Part shown: positions 62,853 through 64,000 of the stretch, one piece after another
How positions within the stretch are numbered: the stretch's first letter is position 1
Layout of the letters: every line of letters begins with the position of its first letter
Assembly: GCA_023653785.1 (NCBI GenBank)
Contig: JAMKCH010056606.1
Coordinates: forward strand, 1 to 64,000
Source of the DNA: Ophioderma brevispina
Lineage: Eukaryota > Echinodermata > Ophiuroidea > Amphilepidida > Ophiodermatidae
Length of the DNA stretch: 64,000 nt
Direction: 5' to 3'
Notes under the pieces: model-generated
What the model saw: the letters and a program-made list of their open reading frames with translations, nothing else
Databases searched by the model: none
What the model was told of the DNA's origin: nothing
Made by a program: the position numbers and the translations under genes

Positions 62853-64000
62853 CTGAAAAGAAAGCGTGAGGAAAATTGTTACATATGTGTGTTTGGTATG
62901 TTTACGTCTAGTCTATATATCCTATTCCTATTTTCAATAGTTGGAAGGGTGCTCATATAGCTCAATCAGAATTCTTATAGGAAAAGTGGAGAACACTGAA
63001 ATAAGGGGTTACAATTAGTACAGGGGTAAACCTGAAATGTACCCAATGTAATTTGTCTTATTTTAAGAATTAAAAAAGGTATAGTTTGTTAAGGCCCTGA
63101 CCTTTAGCTACACGGCTACAAGGTTCCAGTTCATTCTGGGGCAAAAATTATCCAATGCTCCGATTTTGTTGAAACTGGTGTCAAATTACTGCTCTGGTCA
63201 TACTGAAGAAGAAAGTGTATACAGAACAGCTCTGTATACAATTTTGAGGTCAAGTTTTGAGACCCTTATAGACCATGTAGACCCTTATTACATTTTGCAC
63301 ACTAAGTTACGCTACCAACTTTAAAAATATTGTAAAATAAGGCAAGACGAACAATTTGACACCGGCTGTGGAACAAAATCAGAGCACTGGGTAAGTTTTA
63401 CCCCGGGATGACCTTGAACCGTAATAGGCTGTACATGTTTTATCTAAAGGTCAAAACAAAGACAAACTATACCTTTTTAATCCTCATAACAATACCTATG
63501 GTTTTTGCCCATTTGAACAAAATATGACCTGATTTTAAAATTTACCCTGTATTAAATTGTTCCCTTTATTTACAAAGTTCCCCACATTCTCCTGAGGTTG
63601 GACACCAAAATTCTGATTCAGCATCCTTCAAACTCTAGAAAAACATCTTCAAACTTTCTTTCCCAAACTTAAAGAGAATAGGATTCCCATTTATAACCTC
63701 ACTACTAAAGGCACATCGATAAATCTCCAGCCTCGTCCCCACGACTGTCTATTCCATAGCGTAGACTTTAGAGCAAGTGTCAAAGGTGATTGGACATCGA
63801 CCATTATTATAATGTAATAGATAACAAAAGGTTACAATTGTAATCATCGATTTGTATTCAACTATATAGAGAACTGACTTTGGCCTTTGTAGCCCTACGT
63901 TGCTCTTTACCTTCACATAAACCCGAGAGCAGTGGAATCTAGTATTCTTACACCGGTATGTTTAGTTTTGATGAATTATTTTCCTTTGAAAGAAACCAAC
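62853..64000. other. Intron upstream of the SLC6 TM2 exon
   Basis: TM1 should lie upstream of 62,852 on the minus strand. I searched this stretch for its NVWRFPY-like coding sequence and did not find it. The right part is the dispersed repeat at 63,425-63,712. Confidence 0.6.
63425..63712 (+). repeat. Long dispersed repeat, right copy
   Basis: This is the partner of 2,050-2,350. Shared blocks include TTACAAAGTTCCCCACATTC, TGAGGTTGGACACC, CTAGAAAAACATCTTCAAAC and AATAGGATTCCCATTTATAA. The copies differ by scattered substitutions and short gaps. Confidence 0.75.

Overview
The window is nuclear DNA from a metazoan, most likely a marine invertebrate. It is AT-rich and has long introns with GT-AG borders. 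It is full of LINE fragments, a tRNA-derived SINE, fold-back and MITE-like repeats and minisatellites, and it has no bacterial-type operons. The species cannot be fixed from the sequence alone.

One protein-coding gene can be assembled. It lies on the minus strand, spans at least 22,137-62,852, and encodes a solute carrier family 6 (SLC6) sodium-coupled neurotransmitter/amino-acid transporter. In transcription order the recognised exons are: TM2 (62,721-62,852), TM3 plus glycosylated loop EL2 (61,260-61,530), TM4 (60,642-60,774), TM5 (57,832-57,970), TM6 (51,466-51,569), TM7 (49,005-49,141), TM8 (33,201-33,311), a tentative TM9 exon (about 31,537-31,660), TM11 (29,556-29,683), TM12 (25,787-25,951), and the terminal exon (22,137-22,676). 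The terminal exon holds the family DWGPA..HR tail motif, a long Tyr-rich tail and a C-terminal PDZ-type ending (ETQL). The N-terminus and TM1 lie beyond the right edge, and no TM10 exon was found. The TM7, TM8 and TM9 exons carry stops and frame changes, while the exons on either side are intact.

Layout: 1-22 kb is gene-poor 3' flank with MITEs, a LINE 3' fragment (13.2 kb), CCAAT-containing tandem repeats (13.9-14.2 kb), an AT-rich minisatellite (18.1 kb) and a fold-back element of about 950 bp (19.8-20.7 kb). From 22 to 33 kb are the 3' exons, with an antisense LINE (23.0-23.9 kb), a 300-bp TIR element (26.1 kb) and a 165-bp palindrome (27.1 kb). From 34.5 to 47.4 kb is a block of tandem duplications whose copies differ mainly by small indels; it contains a decayed LINE and looks like unpolished or mis-joined assembly, or a very unstable intron. 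From 49 to 63 kb are the 5' exons, with a LINE (54.7-57.1 kb) and a SINE (54.2 kb) in one intron.

No other confident gene, tRNA, rRNA or CRISPR was seen. The most interesting points are the altered TM6 core of the transporter, its unusual tail, the clustering of exon damage around the noisy duplicated block, and several fold-back elements.
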